Positions 34,688 through 45,500 are shown, counted from the first letter of the stretch. The stretch is DNA of 64,000 nt from Bdellovibrionales bacterium (GCA_016713585.1 JADJOV010000027.1:62001-126000), one strand, 5' to 3'. Notes: a model not told the origin generated them from the sequence alone. Numbers and translations are program-made.

Positions 34688-35401
34688 ATGAAAAATAAAG
34701 TATATTTAAATGCGACTTCTGCCCTGGCAGGGCTTGCTGATGGAATGACGTTGGTTGTTGGCGGATTCGGGCTCTGTGGAATTCCAGAAAACTGTATTTC
34801 AGCCATGAAAGAGCTCGGCTTTAAGAATCTCACCTGCGTGTCGAATAATGCGGGAGTTGATGATTTCGGGCTTGGGATTCTTCTTCATACTCACCAGATA
34901 AAGAAAATGATTTCTTCCTATGTGGGTGAAAATGCCACCTTTGAAAAGCAGTTTATGAGCGGAGAACTTGAGGTGGAGATGGTTCCCCAAGGGACACTGG
35001 CTGAAAGGATTCGTGCCGGCGGCGCTGGAATTGCAGGTTTTTATACTCCAACCGGGGTTGGAACCCTTGTGGCGGAAGGAAAAGACAGCAAGACCTTTGA
35101 TGGTCGTGAATATATCTTAGAGCGTGGAATCACAGGGGACTTTGCCCTGGTGAAGGCTTGGAAGGGCGACAAGTTCGGAAATCTGATCTATCGAAAAACC
35201 GCAAGAAATTTTAATCCGATGGTTGCAACAGCTGGGAAAATCACCGTAGCTGAAGTTGAAGAATTGGTCGAGGTGGGCGAGCTCGAACCAGACCAGATTC
35301 ACACCCCGGGGATTTACGTCCAAAGAATTTTTAAGGCACAAGATAGCCAAAAGCGAATTGAGCAACTCACCCTGCGAAAGGGGTCAACCCATGCCACTTA
35401 A
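34688..35401 (+). CDS. 3-oxoacid CoA-transferase subunit A
   Basis: These 237 residues show the CoA-transferase alpha fold: LADGMTLVVGGFGLCGIPEN, TCVSNNAGVDDFGLGILL, SYVGENATFEKQFMSGELEV, GTLAERIRAGGAGIAGFYTP and GVGTLVAEGKDSK. It pairs with the next gene to move CoA between succinyl-CoA (or acetyl-CoA) and acetoacetate. It starts five bases after the thiolase stop, and its 3' end overlaps subunit B by 11 bp. I leave scoA/atoD naming open because the donor cannot be told. Confidence 0.92.
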   Translation: MKNKVYLNATSALAGLADGMTLVVGGFGLCGIPENCISAMKELGFKNLTCVSNNAGVDDFGLGILLHTHQIKKMISSYVGENATFEKQFMSGELEVEMVPQGTLAERIRAGGAGIAGFYTPTGVGTLVAEGKDSKTFDGREYILERGITGDFALVKAWKGDKFGNLIYRKTARNFNPMVATAGKITVAEVEELVEVGELEPDQIHTPGIYVQRIFKAQDSQKRIEQLTLRKGSTHAT

Positions 35402-36047
35402 CAGAGATCAAATTGCCCAGCGAATTGCTCAGGAAATTGAGGACGGCTTTGTTGTGAATTTGGGAATTGGAATTCCAACTCTTGTCGCCAATTTTATTCC
35501 AAAAACAAAAAGTGTTATGTTTCAGAGCGAAAATGGCCTCCTCGGAATGGGACCTTTTCCACTTGAGACTGAGGTTGATCCTGATTTAATCAACGCCGGA
35601 AAGCAAACAGTCACCGCCGTTCCGGGGGCAAGTTATTTTAGCTCTGCCGATAGCTTTGCTATGATTCGAGGGGGTCACGTTGACCTCACTGTGCTCGGAG
35701 CGATGGAAGTCGACCAGGATGGAAGTATTGCCAACTGGATGGTGCCAGGAAAAATGGTTAAAGGAATGGGCGGAGCGATGGACCTTGTCGCGGGTGCACG
35801 AAGAGTGATTGTAGCTATGCAACACACAGATAAAGAAGGAAACTCAAAACTCAGGACTCGGTGTACATTACCTCTCACTGGGCTTCGTTGCATTCACAGA
35901 ATTGTTTCTGATTTTGGGGTTCTGGATGTGACCCCTCAGGGATTTGTTCTGCGCGAGTTCGCTCCCGACCTGACTCCGGAAGCAGTTTGCCGAGCGACCG
36001 AAGGTCGAGTCCAGCTCGCCCCAGACCTTAAGAAGATGACAGTTTAA
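35391..36047 (+). CDS. 3-oxoacid CoA-transferase subunit B
   Basis: ATG 35391 is inside the end of subunit A. The 218 residues include VVNLGIGIPTLVANFIP and the catalytic Glu in MFQSENGLLGMGPFP, then VPGASYFSSADSFAMIRGGH and VLGAMEVDQDGSIANWMVPG. Together with subunit A and the thiolase it converts acetoacetate to two acetyl-CoA. A perfect hairpin follows the stop. A long frame extending upstream to 35256 is only the read-through of subunit A and is not used. Confidence 0.92.
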   Translation: MPLNRDQIAQRIAQEIEDGFVVNLGIGIPTLVANFIPKTKSVMFQSENGLLGMGPFPLETEVDPDLINAGKQTVTAVPGASYFSSADSFAMIRGGHVDLTVLGAMEVDQDGSIANWMVPGKMVKGMGGAMDLVAGARRVIVAMQHTDKEGNSKLRTRCTLPLTGLRCIHRIVSDFGVLDVTPQGFVLREFAPDLTPEAVCRATEGRVQLAPDLKKMTV

Positions 36048-36054
36048 GCCACCC

Positions 36055-36085
36055 AGCTCACTTTCACTTTGATAGAAAGTGAGCT
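36055..36085 (+). terminator. Strong hairpin after the CoA-transferase operon
   Basis: AGCTCACTTTC (36055-36065) and GAAAGTGAGCT (36075-36085) form 11 perfect pairs around nine bases, eight bases after the stop of subunit B. The following TTGTG is not a real T-run, so it may work as a weak terminator or an mRNA 3'-end stabiliser. Confidence 0.55.
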
Positions 36086-36146
36086 TTGTGATGCAATAAT
36101 CCCTAAGAAGACTCGCCTAAGCTGTTTGTTTTTTTAAGGGGTTACT

Positions 36147-37124
36147 TTGTCAGCACAAAAAAAAGTTCTCAAAGATAATTATTTGTTTCGTGAAGGTGAC
36201 TCACCAGACGCCATGTATATTATTAAATCTGGTGAATTTGCCATCACCAAAACAAAGGGCACTTCTGAAATCATGCTCGCAGAGCTAAAGGCTGGACAGA
36301 TGGTTGGTGAAATGGCCATTTTTGACCGAAAGCCACGTTCAGCAAATGTGAAAGCAAATAAAGACTCAGAAGTGATTATGCTCCCCTACGATGCCTTAAC
36401 TTCCCAACTAGAAAGTCTACCTGTTTGGGTCAAGGCCATCATGAGAACCATGAATGACAACTTGCGAGAGGCCAATAAAAAAATTCGGATCCTTGAAACT
36501 CAAACACAAGATGAAGATCGCTACCCTACTCATGTGATCAATAAACTTTTGACGATTGTGAACTTTATTGGTTTCAAATTTGGCGAGAAGGAAAATGAAG
36601 GTATTATTGTTCCACAAAATCGCCTGCGAAATTTCACGATCCAGGTTTTTCAAGAGGCGACGAATAAAATGCAAAGCATGCTAGGCGCACTCAAGGAACT
36701 TGGCCATTTTGAACTCACGGATCAAGGCGAAGGCCGGCAAAAGATAGTCAACCTAAATCCAAAATTCTTGTTTGATTTTGTGGACTGGTATAACGAGTGG
36801 CTCTTTAAGCCAGATAAGGACAAAGTCTCATTTACGGCGGAAGAGATTCGGGTTCTCAAGGGAGTCCTTCAATACGCTCAAAAAATTGAACCCTCGCCGA
36901 CTGGCCTGAGAAAAATAAACTTGTCTGATTTACAGAATGACTCCATGCGAGAGGTTGGTTTTCTGATTAAGCCAGAAGAACTCAACTCTATGATTGAAAA
37001 GAAACTTTTCTCCGAAAAAATCATGGAGGAAGCTGGAATTTCGGTCAATGTGAACTTAAACGATGTAGAACCCATCGCGAAAAATTGGGGACTCATCTGG
37101 GGACTCAAGAAGAACCTGAAATAG
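36147..37124 (+). CDS. Cyclic-nucleotide-binding domain regulator
   Basis: The 325 residues begin with a cNMP-binding beta-barrel: DNYLFREGDSPDAMYIIKSG, EFAITKTKGTSEIMLAELKA and the phosphate-binding-like MVGEMAIFDRKPRSANVKAN. The canonical GE...PR..A is close. A helical linker follows (IMRTMNDNLREANKKIRILE). The C-terminal part may be winged-helix (RLRNFTIQVFQEATNKMQSM, LGALKELGHFELTDQGEGRQ). Such proteins are transcription regulators or signalling scaffolds. The start TTG 36147 follows AAGGGG. It is convergent with the fibre gene. Confidence 0.78.
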   Translation: MSAQKKVLKDNYLFREGDSPDAMYIIKSGEFAITKTKGTSEIMLAELKAGQMVGEMAIFDRKPRSANVKANKDSEVIMLPYDALTSQLESLPVWVKAIMRTMNDNLREANKKIRILETQTQDEDRYPTHVINKLLTIVNFIGFKFGEKENEGIIVPQNRLRNFTIQVFQEATNKMQSMLGALKELGHFELTDQGEGRQKIVNLNPKFLFDFVDWYNEWLFKPDKDKVSFTAEEIRVLKGVLQYAQKIEPSPTGLRKINLSDLQNDSMREVGFLIKPEELNSMIEKKLFSEKIMEEAGISVNVNLNDVEPIAKNWGLIWGLKKNLK

Positions 37125-37129
37125 ATTTT

Positions 37130-40100
37130 TCACCGTGAATTGATTGCCTTTTCGAGGCGTTCTAGTCTCTGCTCAAGCTCGTTGATTCTTTGATCTTTGC
37201 TTTTGTTTTCGACAATCAGACCGTCAATTTTGCTCTTCAGTGACTCTATTTCAGTCTGCTGCTCGGACTGTCCGACCTCAACACCCAGAATCCGCCCGTG
37301 GAGGGCTTTGATCCCTTCGGTAATCCAAGGAATGAGTCCATCATAGTAGACCTGATAGAAGCCATCTTCGTTCTTCCGAACAAATTCAGGGGCGACTTTT
37401 TGGATTTCTTGGGCCAGGTATCCCGTGTGGCTTTTTCCATGCGGATCAGTCTTAAAGTTGTAAGTCACCGCTTGAATCTTGTTTAGATGATCCAAGGCAA
37501 ATTGTCCGGTGACTTCGGCAATATTTTCTTTAAGTCTTTCATCCGAAGAACAGGCTATGCCGGAGCCGCTCGAAGCTGGTGTCATCGTGCAAGTCCCGTC
37601 GATATTCTGGAATTTTGCAACCGCGACGCCTGTGCCAACCAGAGCACTTCCAACATGAAGTAAGGTCCCTGGCGAAGTATTTCCAACACCAAAATTGCCT
37701 GCATCTGTGAGCAAAAGCTTCTGATCCGTATCGCTCCCGAATACTTCAAACTTGGACGTGGACTTCCCAAGGGTCAACTGCACACTTCCCTGGTCAGAGG
37801 GCGCGGCCGAGGTGTTGCCATTGACGTAAATCGCCCCACCATCATTGAAAGTAGAGCCACCCCAAATTTCGATTGTCCCAGAGGAAGCCGTCCGCCGAAT
37901 CGTCGCGCCACCGGTGGGGTTTCCTGAAAGGAGAAAATGATCCTTCGTTGTACCGCTGCTCTTTACTTCAAGAGCCGCGCCGGGGGTTGAGGTTCCGATG
38001 CCGACGTTGCCGTTGGCAGGTGCTAACAATACGTTTCCGTGAGTTGTTCCACCACTCTTGGCTCCACCGGTGATAGAAATATCACCGCCGTTTCCGCCAC
38101 CGCTTCCACCACTTAGCGCGATGGAACCCCCGTGGCCACCGCTGGTTCCGACGTCTCCGCGACCTGCTGTGAAAGTGATCGCTCCGCCTCCCGAACCGTT
38201 GACGCCATCACCGCCGACAAGAGTGGTCGAACCCGCAGTTCCGAAGCCATCGACACCAGTCATCGTGGAGTGTCGGTACACCCGCAGAATAGGTACCGCT
38301 GTTCGCGCCGCCTTTGATGACCGTGGAACCGCCAAGGTGCCAACCGTCGCCGCGACCCGGCTGAAGAAGAATTTCCGCACCATTACCGTTGGCATTGTCG
38401 CCACCAAAAACACGAAAACATAGGTTGCAGAGGCTGTGGATATCGCCTGGCCCGCGACGTCCAGCGCGCCAGAGGGGTTCGTCGTGCCGATGCCGACGTT
38501 GCCCGTCTGTGTAACAACCAGTGGCGTTGAAGTGGCGGGTCCTGTTTCAGTGGTTTTGCTAGGAAAAATTGAACCATTGGCTAAAGTTCCAAGACCAACG
38601 TAGCTTGCTGGCGTATTAAACACGATACGCCCCCTCGCAATACTATTGTCATAGTCAAAAAAGTTGATCACTTTGGGTGTAGCTGTTGCTCCAGAAGTTC
38701 CAAATGACAGCGCAACGGACGGACTCGCAGTCCCTATCCCAACTTTGCCACGCGTGGTGGCAAGAAGAATATTGCCGTCGGTGCCAGACCCAGCCTTTGC
38801 CCCTCCCAATATAGTTAGATCGCCTCCGTTCCCATTGGCGGTGCCGGTGCCGCCAGCTAAATCAATCGTCCCCCCTTGACCACCACCGAAGTTATTGCCC
38901 CCTTTGAGTGATAAAGTGCCACCGACAGATCCATTCTTCCCGAGACCGCCAGACAAAGTAACTATGCCGCCTGGGCCTCCCCAATTCCCGCCCTCGATCG
39001 TCAGGTATCCGCCAGAGGCTCCAAAGGTATTGTCGCCTCCTGTTAGGGAAATATTGCCGCCACGATCCCCCAGACCACCTTTGAGGCCTATGGCCCCACC
39101 ACTAGCTCCGCCGCCGGCAGTTGATGTGCCACCGTTGACTATAAATGCTGCCGGGGCATTGCCAACGGTGGTGTTTGCACCAAGAACATCCAGCGCCGCA
39201 GCTGGAGTCGTCAGTCCAATCCCAACTCTGCCTGTATTGAAATATATATTTGACGCGTTCGTCGTCCATTGACTGCCAGATCCTGTCGCATCAGTGCCAC
39301 AGCCTGCGAAGCCGGAAACATCAAATTTAATGACCTCACCAAGGGCACAATTCAGCGAGCTTATCGCAGAGCCAGTGCCATTCGAGACTAAGACGCTGTT
39401 GTTGCCAAAGCTTGAGAGCCCTGTGCCCCCTCTGGCAATTGGTAAAGTGCCAGTTGTTAATTTTGCAGCATCCAAACTCGGAATATCTGAGGCACTCAGC
39501 GCGCCAAAACTCAGCTGACCAGCACCGTCAGTTTTCATAAGTGTGCCCGCTGCGCCATCTGCTGCTGGTAACGAAAAATTGATATTACCCCCAAGGGCCG
39601 GCGCTGCCAGTTGTACATAATTTGACCCGTTGTAGGCTCGAATGTTCGTGCCGTTAACAATGGCCCCTTGAACAGTGCCAGTGGTCACCAGATTCCCAGA
39701 TGTGGTGATCGCCGTGGTTCCTCCAATTGTGCCTGTATTGATTGCGCTCCCGCTGACTTTTCCTGCCGTCGAGATTGTTGGGATGTCAGCCTCAGCTAAG
39801 GCTGCACCAATTGTCACGCGACCCTTGCGTCCGTCGTCACTTTCGTGTAAGTCCCAGCCGTTCCCACATTAGGAAGCCCCGCTGCAACCTGAGCATCAAC
39901 ATAAGTTTTGTTAACTAAATCATTAGCTCCAGACGGCACTCCATTCCACTGCGGAGCTGCTGTAAAATTAGCAGAACCTGATTTAATATATTGAGTGGTC
40001 GTGCCCCCAATCAAAGCCAAAAGCTCGGCCCAGGAGGAGCTATTCAACTCCGTTCCCGTGGTCGGCACCCCTTCAGCAACTCTCAGAAGCTGTTCTTTTT

Positions 40101-40626
40101 TATAGCCACCCACCTGAAAAGCCTCAATGGCCATAGGCACAAAGTTTATTGCCACGGCGGGAGCTTGTTCCCAGGTCCCCGCGGCAAATGTTCCATCATT
40201 AAAGGCTATTTGAATTTTTCGACCATCGCTGGCGTTTGGAATCCAAGAGGTTCCGCTAGCGCAAAATCCAGCTGGAAAGGTGAAGGAACCGCGATTAGCA
40301 AAGATCTGTTCCAAACTAAACCCTGTCGAATCTGTGCGAGTCCCCGTCCCGTCTTTAATGGTGACTGCAAAAATTCCATCATTTTGAGAAAGATCTTTGA
40401 TCTGGACTTCTTCGTAAAATAGGCAATCTTCATTACCAGGAGTTCTAATTTGAATTTTAAATTGAACAGAACTCCCAACAACAGAGTTACCTTGAGGATC
40501 AATGAGTCTTCCATGATATGAAAGGCCCGCACCTTCAGCATAGGCTCGACTGCTAAGAAAAGCACAGGTGCCCATTAAAAAAATCACCGGAAAAATAGTC
40601 TTCTTCAGATTGCTCTTGATATCCAT
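37130..40626 (-). CDS. Large Gly-rich surface fibre with C-terminal S74 chaperone domain (frameshifts)
   Basis: From ATG 40624-40626 a signal peptide follows (TIFPVIFLMGTCAFLSSRAY). Next come about 280 residues including GLSYHGRLIDPQGNSVVGSS, then long Gly-rich repeats such as GGNISLTGGDNTFGASGGYL and repeated GNVGIGT-NPSGALDV-like units typical of tail-fibre shafts. The C-terminus has CSSDERLKENIAEVTGQFAL, SHTGYLAQEIQKVAPEFVRK and a final coiled coil: the S74 self-cleaving intramolecular chaperone, which starts at the Ser-Asp. A missing G near 39820 joins the two blocks (DARGRVTIGAALAEADIP). Two compensating shifts at about 38270-38420 garble an internal stretch; the corrected frame reads VFGGDNANGNGAEILL. 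About 1165 residues in all. A surface location is likely. Confidence 0.8.
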
Positions 40627-40765
40627 CAAGTGACTTATCGGCGCGAGGAGTACAATACTTAAGTCCTGCGTCTCCAGCACAGCGATTCCGCATGGATCAT
40701 TTTGAAGCGCCGGCAAGGTGCTGACATATATGGTATTTCCGATTTATACGTAACCAGACCTTTGA

Positions 40766-40987
40766 TCAACTTTGTCCCATTTTGAGTATCTGCCTGTCGA
40801 CGGCTGTCCAGTTACCCTTTACATTAATATCAATATTAATATTCTGCTTATCATGCTCTTTGTCATGCATTTTGCCGTTGACGACTTTTTTTCTTTCAGC
40901 AGACGGCCCCTGACTTACTAAAAAAAACGAAAATGCGGTGGTCCCGGCTCCTATCGTTGATCGCCACACTGGGGGCCGTTTTAGCAA
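40766..40987 (-). CDS. Possible small exported protein
   Basis: This 73-residue frame starts at a TTG. It has a hydrophobic stretch (TIGAGTTAFSFFLVSQGPSA) followed by a polar tail with a near-duplicate MHDKEHDKQ and NINIDINVKG. It has no good ribosome site. It lies upstream of the fibre gene in the same direction. I would not rely on it as a real gene. Confidence 0.25.
   Translation of the reverse strand: MLKRPPVWRSTIGAGTTAFSFFLVSQGPSAERKKVVNGKMHDKEHDKQNINIDINVKGNWTAVDRQILKMGQS
40823..40840. promoter_or_regulatory. AT-rich palindrome
   Basis: ATTAATAT (40823-40830) CA ATATTAAT (40833-40840) is a perfect eight-base inverted repeat upstream of the fibre gene. It could be an operator, but AT-rich palindromes arise easily by chance. 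Confidence 0.3.
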
Positions 40988-41108
40988 TTTGTAGGCAATC
41001 TATTTGTCTCTTCCAAAGACTATTTCACTTCGCAAAACCTAAAAAATGCACTCCTAAAACCCATGCTATGCTCCTTCTGAAATTTCAAGCACCAGAAAGG
41101 AATCAACC

Positions 41109-42093
41109 ATGACTCAAAAATTTAACTCCACCGAAGTGGCTCAAGCATCTCAATCACATCAATCTGTCTATGAAAACTTGTCCAAGCTTAAAAACGAAGA
41201 GCTCCATTGCGAACTTAAAAACCGAGTGGCCGAAGAGCGCAAGCTGACCCATCAAGTATTGCAAATTATTCTCGAGATCGATCTGCGAAAGCTCTACCTT
41301 CCAATGGCCTGCTCCAGTTTGTTTGATTACTTGGTCAGGGAGATTGGCCATACTCCGGCCAGTGCCCAGCGGCGAATCGATGCCGCGCGAATGATGCAGC
41401 AAGTTCCAGAGCTTGGAAACAAGATCGAAAATGGGACTGAAGTTGACCCAAGTTTCTCAGGTTCAGCAGGTCCTCAGACTTGCCAAGAAAGAAAACAAGA
41501 CTCAGTTTTTGCCGAGTGAAAAGAGGGACCTTCTTGCAAGGCTCGAGAACAAAACTGGGCCAGAGAGTGAATTGATATTGGCCAAGGAATTTAACCTATC
41601 ACCGCAGACTCAGTTCAAGCAGAAAATTCAGAAAGATGAATCTGTCCGAATTGAATTGACCTTAAGCAAAGAGCAAATGGAAATTCTAGATCGAGCGAAG
41701 GAGCTGTTATCCCACGCCCTGCCCGGGGCCACATTTGCTGAGGTGATTACGAGCCTTGCTCAGCGCTATGTGAAACAGCGAACCGGAGCCAATGCTTCCG
41801 TCAAGAATCACAGGTCACCTTCCCCCAGCACGGAGTCAAATTCCGCGGCGGAAGTCAAAGGCATTCAGAATAGCTCTGGGAAACCGATTCCATCCTCGGT
41901 CAAAAAAATCATTTTGAGTCCGAATCTTGGGTGTCAGTTTAAGGATTCAAGGACTGGAAAGATTTGCGGGTCAAAACATTTTCTCCAGGTTGATCACGTG
42001 GAGCCTCGGTTTGCAGGTGGAGGGAATGAGCCCTTCAATTTAAGGCCGATGTGTTCATCGCACAACAAATTTCGTTACACAGCCGGATGTTGA
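41109..42093 (+). CDS. HNH endonuclease (one frameshift)
   Basis: ATG 41109 follows AAAGGAA. The first part is helical (VYENLSKLKNEELHCELKNR, SSLFDYLVREIGHTPASAQR). Removing one G near 41440 joins it to LKLTQVSQVQQVLRLAKKEN, giving about 328 residues. The C-terminal HNH has a Cys pair in LGCQFKDSRTGKICGSKH, then LQVDHVEPRFAGGGNEPFNL and RPMCSSHNKFR. This group of DUF222-like HNH proteins is often present in several copies. A relic with the same knuckle lies at 30617-30705, so the family may move or be lost in this genome. Its target is not known. Confidence 0.8.
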
Positions 42094-42119
42094 TTCCATC
42101 ATCTGATTCTTTTGCTTGG

Positions 42120-42136
42120 ACGCTCACGATGAGCGT
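42120..42136 (+). terminator. Hairpin after HNH gene (first)
   Basis: ACGCTCA (42120-42126), CGA loop, TGAGCGT (42130-42136): seven perfect pairs 27 bp after the HNH stop, before a second GC-rich hairpin. No T-run follows. Confidence 0.4.
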
Positions 42137-42150
42137 TCAACGGCGGGTTT

Positions 42151-42172
42151 CAGGGCCGGCCTAGAGGCCCTG
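42151..42172. terminator. GC-rich hairpin between HNH and pyk (second)
   Basis: CAGGGCC (42151-42157) and GGCCCTG (42166-42172) form a seven-pair GC-rich stem with an eight-base loop, between the convergent ends of the HNH gene and pyk. It could act in either direction. Confidence 0.4.
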
Positions 42173-42225
42173 AGTCATGGATGACCTACCCCTCATATTG
42201 AAGGAGCAAGGACGTACCGTATGAC

Positions 42226-43713
42226 TTAACTAAGAAAACTTCGACAGCGTAAGGGTAACTCTGGATCTGGGGATCTCGTTTTATCTTCGGCACCGACCAC
42301 ATGAACAAATAATGAGTTTGTCAGGGCTCCATTATCAATGGGTTGTCCCAGTGTTACAATCACTCGGTCACCTGTTCGCGCGAGGCCGTAGCTCACAAGA
42401 AGGTTATCCACCTGACCTAAGACATCTTCCATGGATTTGTAGGGATCAATTGTCAAAGTCTGAATGCCCCAGATAAGCTCTAGCCGATTCAATACATCAA
42501 TTCGGTCCGTCACAGCTATAATTTTGGCCCGAGGACGAAATCCCGAAATAATATTTGCGGTATTCCCGGTGGTGGTCAGACAGACAATGGCCGTCGCGTT
42601 GAGCTTCATGGCACTTAAGGAAGCACTGGCTCCAATCGCTGCAGGAACGCTCAAAAACTCATTCTCTAAGGAAATTTTGTAGTATTTCTCTTCATTTCTT
42701 TCCACTTCGAGAATAATTTCATGCATTGTGCGAATACAATCAAAAGGATATTTCCCGCTTGCGGATTCGGCAGACAACATCAGGGCATCAGAGCCATCTA
42801 GAACCGCATTTGCAACGTCGGTAATTTCTGCTCTGGTCGGTCGAGGATTCTCGACCATTGAATCTAACATTTGAGTCGCTGTGATCACAGGTTTTCCGAG
42901 GCGATTGCAGAGATGAATAATTTTCTTCTGAAAGCCTGGTAATCGTGATTGACCGACCTCGATGGCCAAATCCCCTCGAGCCACCATCACCGCATCACTC
43001 AGTCGGCAAATCTCTTCAAGATGATCCAGAGCCTGCAACATTTCAATTTTTTGCAATCACCTTCGCCGCTGATTTTCGGGACTCGATAATTTCTTTGAGT
43101 TTGCGAATATCCCGGGCGTGGCGAACAAAACTTAAAGCTACATAGTCCACTTCTTGCTCAAGCCCAAATTCCAAATCCGCAAGGTCCTTCTCTGTCAACG
43201 AGTTGACCGGCAAATGAGCCCCGGGCAGATTCATGCCCTTGCGATCCTTGAGGATTCCTCCATAAATAACTTGCGCCTCGACCTCTCGCTCCCCAACCTT
43301 AAGAACTTCAAGTTCCATAAGACCATCATCTAAAAGAAGTCGTGTCCCCTTCTGGCAGGCCTGAGGCAACTCTGGAAAATCACTGGGAATAAGGCCAGCC
43401 TTACCAAGCACTTTATCGATGGTTAGATGACCTTTTCCTGGGATTTTATCTCAATAAAACCTTTTTCAAATCGACCCACTCGGATCTTAGGTCCCTGAAG
43501 ATCTTGCAGAAGACTGACTGGTGCCTTCAACTCCTTTGAAAGTCTGCGAATATTCTGAATAACCGAAAGATGGGTTGCATGATCTCCATGACTAAAATTC
43601 AAGCGGGCGACATTCATTCCAGCTCGAATTGCTTTTTCTAAGGCCTCTGAGCTTTGGGTCGAAGGACCAATCGTGGCTACAATTTTTACGCGGCGATCAC
43701 AGAGTTTAAACAT
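42226..43713 (-). CDS. pyk: Pyruvate kinase (two frameshifts)
   Basis: Pyruvate kinase makes ATP and pyruvate from PEP. Three frames form one protein. The first has VKIVATIGPSTQSSEALEKA, MNVARLNFSHGDH and LLQDLQGPKIRVG. One added G near 43434 gives SQGKGHLTIDKVLGKAG. The middle frame has LTEKDLADLEFGLEQEVDYV, ALSFVR and AAKVIAK. One A fewer near 43050 gives KIEMLQALDHLEEI. The last has SDAVMVARGDLAIEV, GKPVITATQMLDSMVENPRP and TRAEITDVANAVLDGSDALM, the substrate- and cation-binding core. About 490 residues. It follows the coiled-coil gene end by two bases on the opposite side of its start. Confidence 0.92.
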
Positions 43714-43715
43714 TT

Positions 43716-45380
43716 TTAGGCTTTTCTCGAATAACGGGTGGAAATACTCTTAATATCGTCTTCATGTTTCCTTTGCAGTCGATCAAAGCGATCTTGATTT
43801 TGTTCCTCAATCTGGGCGATTTTAGTTCCATATTTGTTCTCTAATGAGTCTTTTTCGAATTTATGCGTCTTTTCTTTTTCATTCATCTTCTGACCGTAGA
43901 GAGCTTCAATATGCTTGATTTCTTTCTCATGGTCATCTTTTATTTTTTCAATTTTTTCCTCGTAATTCTTCGTCAGAGTTTCGATTCGATTTGTCAGAGA
44001 ATTCTCGCGATCGCGAAACCTTTTCGCCAGACTTTTGCCTGTTTGACTGACATTGTTAAGATTCTCATCCCGCTGCTGAACCAATTTGTTAGAATAACTA
44101 TCACGCAGTTGCTCAACGCTATCTCCATAAAAATCACCAAGCTTTTTCTGCGTTTCCAAATGGGTAGCTCCAATTCGCTGAACCCTTTTTTCGGCCAGAG
44201 TCTGAATGTTTTCAACCTCATTTTTATGGCCCTCAATCAAATCCTTGCGGTCCAATCCCCTTTGACTATTCATCATGGCCATCTGAGACTTATGCTCTCG
44301 AGTCGATTGGCGCAAAACTTCTTCATTTTTCCGGGCGGCCTGTCCAACTCTTTTGTGGGTCAGATACTGAAAAACCTCCTGCATTTGCTTTTTTTGGGGC
44401 TCCACATCCTGAAGATTGGCCTCGAAACTTTCACGAAGATGCAGCTGCTCAAGATTTCGTAAACGATCACCTTCGGCGGCTTGATTATTGATCTTTTCTT
44501 TCAGTCCCGAGATCTGAGAATCTCTTGAACGAACCTGACCATTTATTCGATCTGTGACAGAATCGCGAAAAGTTTCGTTGCTCATTTCGCGCTTTTCGTC
44601 TTTGGTCTCATAAGCTTTTCTGTATTTGTCATTCAAGCGATTTCGGCTCTCATCAAAGAAAGCCGTCTGAGATTCCAACCGCTGCTGCCCGGTTTCTTGA
44701 TTATTTTTGGCTAGGTCAATATACTTCTGATTCCAAGCTCCAACCTCTAATTCGTTTTTATGCTTTTGATGTTTGAGTTCGGAATCATAAGCGTCGCGAA
44801 GTCTTTGGTTTTCTGCCTTCGCCTGGTGAACCTGCTTATCCCGATCCTGAAATAGCACTTTCTTTTCCTTTTCATGAGCTTCCTGAAATGTGCGTCGATT
44901 GGCGGCCAACCCCTGGTCCACTTGTTCTTTGGAGCTATTATATATTGCACCTAGTTTTTCATCTCGTCCTTTAAGTTCTGCTTTCTGTCTTTCAGATAAG
45001 TTCTTGTTTTGACTTTCATTAATCTCAATTCGTTTTTCCAATTCGCTCTGATAGGCCTCTTTGATGGCCCCACGCTCATCATAGCTCTCTTCCATTTTTT
45101 TGCGCATTTGGGTCTTTTGAGCGTCTCGCATTTCTGCTATTTTTCTTTGAAACTCAACATCTCGGCTATTGAGTTTCTCTCGACTATCCGCCTTAACTTC
45201 CACCAACTTTTCTTGAAAATCTTCCGTCATTCTCGCAAGCTCTTCCTGATGGCGCTTTTCGGCTCGCTTGAGTTCCTGATTTTTCCTTTTGGTGATTTGA
45301 AGCTCGCGATCCTGACTCTCCTCCTGGGACTGCCTGAGTCTTTCATCTTGATTTCGGCGATCAGCAGCAGTTATTGGCAT
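43716..45380 (-). CDS. Very long coiled-coil protein (554 residues)
   Basis: The whole length is charged coiled coil rich in Glu, Lys, Arg, Gln and Asn (RLRQSQEESQDRELQITKRK, HEKEIKHIEALYGQKMNEKE). There is no signal peptide, no membrane segment and no globular domain. ATG 45378-45380 has GAGGGGG at suitable distance. I do not recognise a family. It stands between pyk and two envelope proteins that run in the same direction (45501-46987). The gap of 120 bp to the upstream gene holds no clear terminator, so they may form one operon. A rod-like structural or filament role is possible. Confidence 0.7.
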   Translation of the reverse strand: MPITAADRRNQDERLRQSQEESQDRELQITKRKNQELKRAEKRHQEELARMTEDFQEKLVEVKADSREKLNSRDVEFQRKIAEMRDAQKTQMRKKMEESYDERGAIKEAYQSELEKRIEINESQNKNLSERQKAELKGRDEKLGAIYNSSKEQVDQGLAANRRTFQEAHEKEKKVLFQDRDKQVHQAKAENQRLRDAYDSELKHQKHKNELEVGAWNQKYIDLAKNNQETGQQRLESQTAFFDESRNRLNDKYRKAYETKDEKREMSNETFRDSVTDRINGQVRSRDSQISGLKEKINNQAAEGDRLRNLEQLHLRESFEANLQDVEPQKKQMQEVFQYLTHKRVGQAARKNEEVLRQSTREHKSQMAMMNSQRGLDRKDLIEGHKNEVENIQTLAEKRVQRIGATHLETQKKLGDFYGDSVEQLRDSYSNKLVQQRDENLNNVSQTGKSLAKRFRDRENSLTNRIETLTKNYEEKIEKIKDDHEKEIKHIEALYGQKMNEKEKTHKFEKDSLENKYGTKIAQIEEQNQDRFDRLQRKHEDDIKSISTRYSRKA

Positions 45381-45500
45381 AGCACCCCCTCAAATCCATT
45401 TGAGTTCACGCTTTTTAGTATAATTCAAAATAGACAATATTGATGTCTTTCAGACGCAGCGCCAGTCCAAAACCATTCCTTAGCCTCGGAGGAAGTCAGC

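Larger units (their letters stand above)
40627..41108. other. Intergenic region between fibre and HNH genes
   Basis: The stretch holds a doubtful 73-codon minus-strand ORF (40766-40987) and a perfect AT-rich palindrome (40823-40840). A TATGCT element near 41070 could be a -10 for the HNH gene. AAGGAA precedes ATG 41109. Nothing else was recognised. Confidence 0.45.

Noticed and set aside
37130..40626. Prophage because of the S74 fibre
   Set aside because: No capsid, tail, terminase, integrase or att repeat is present, and the protein has a signal peptide, which phage fibres lack.
43863..44462. 199-codon plus-strand ORF inside the coiled-coil gene
   Set aside because: It is the hydrophobic antisense image of a charged coiled coil, a well-known artefact.
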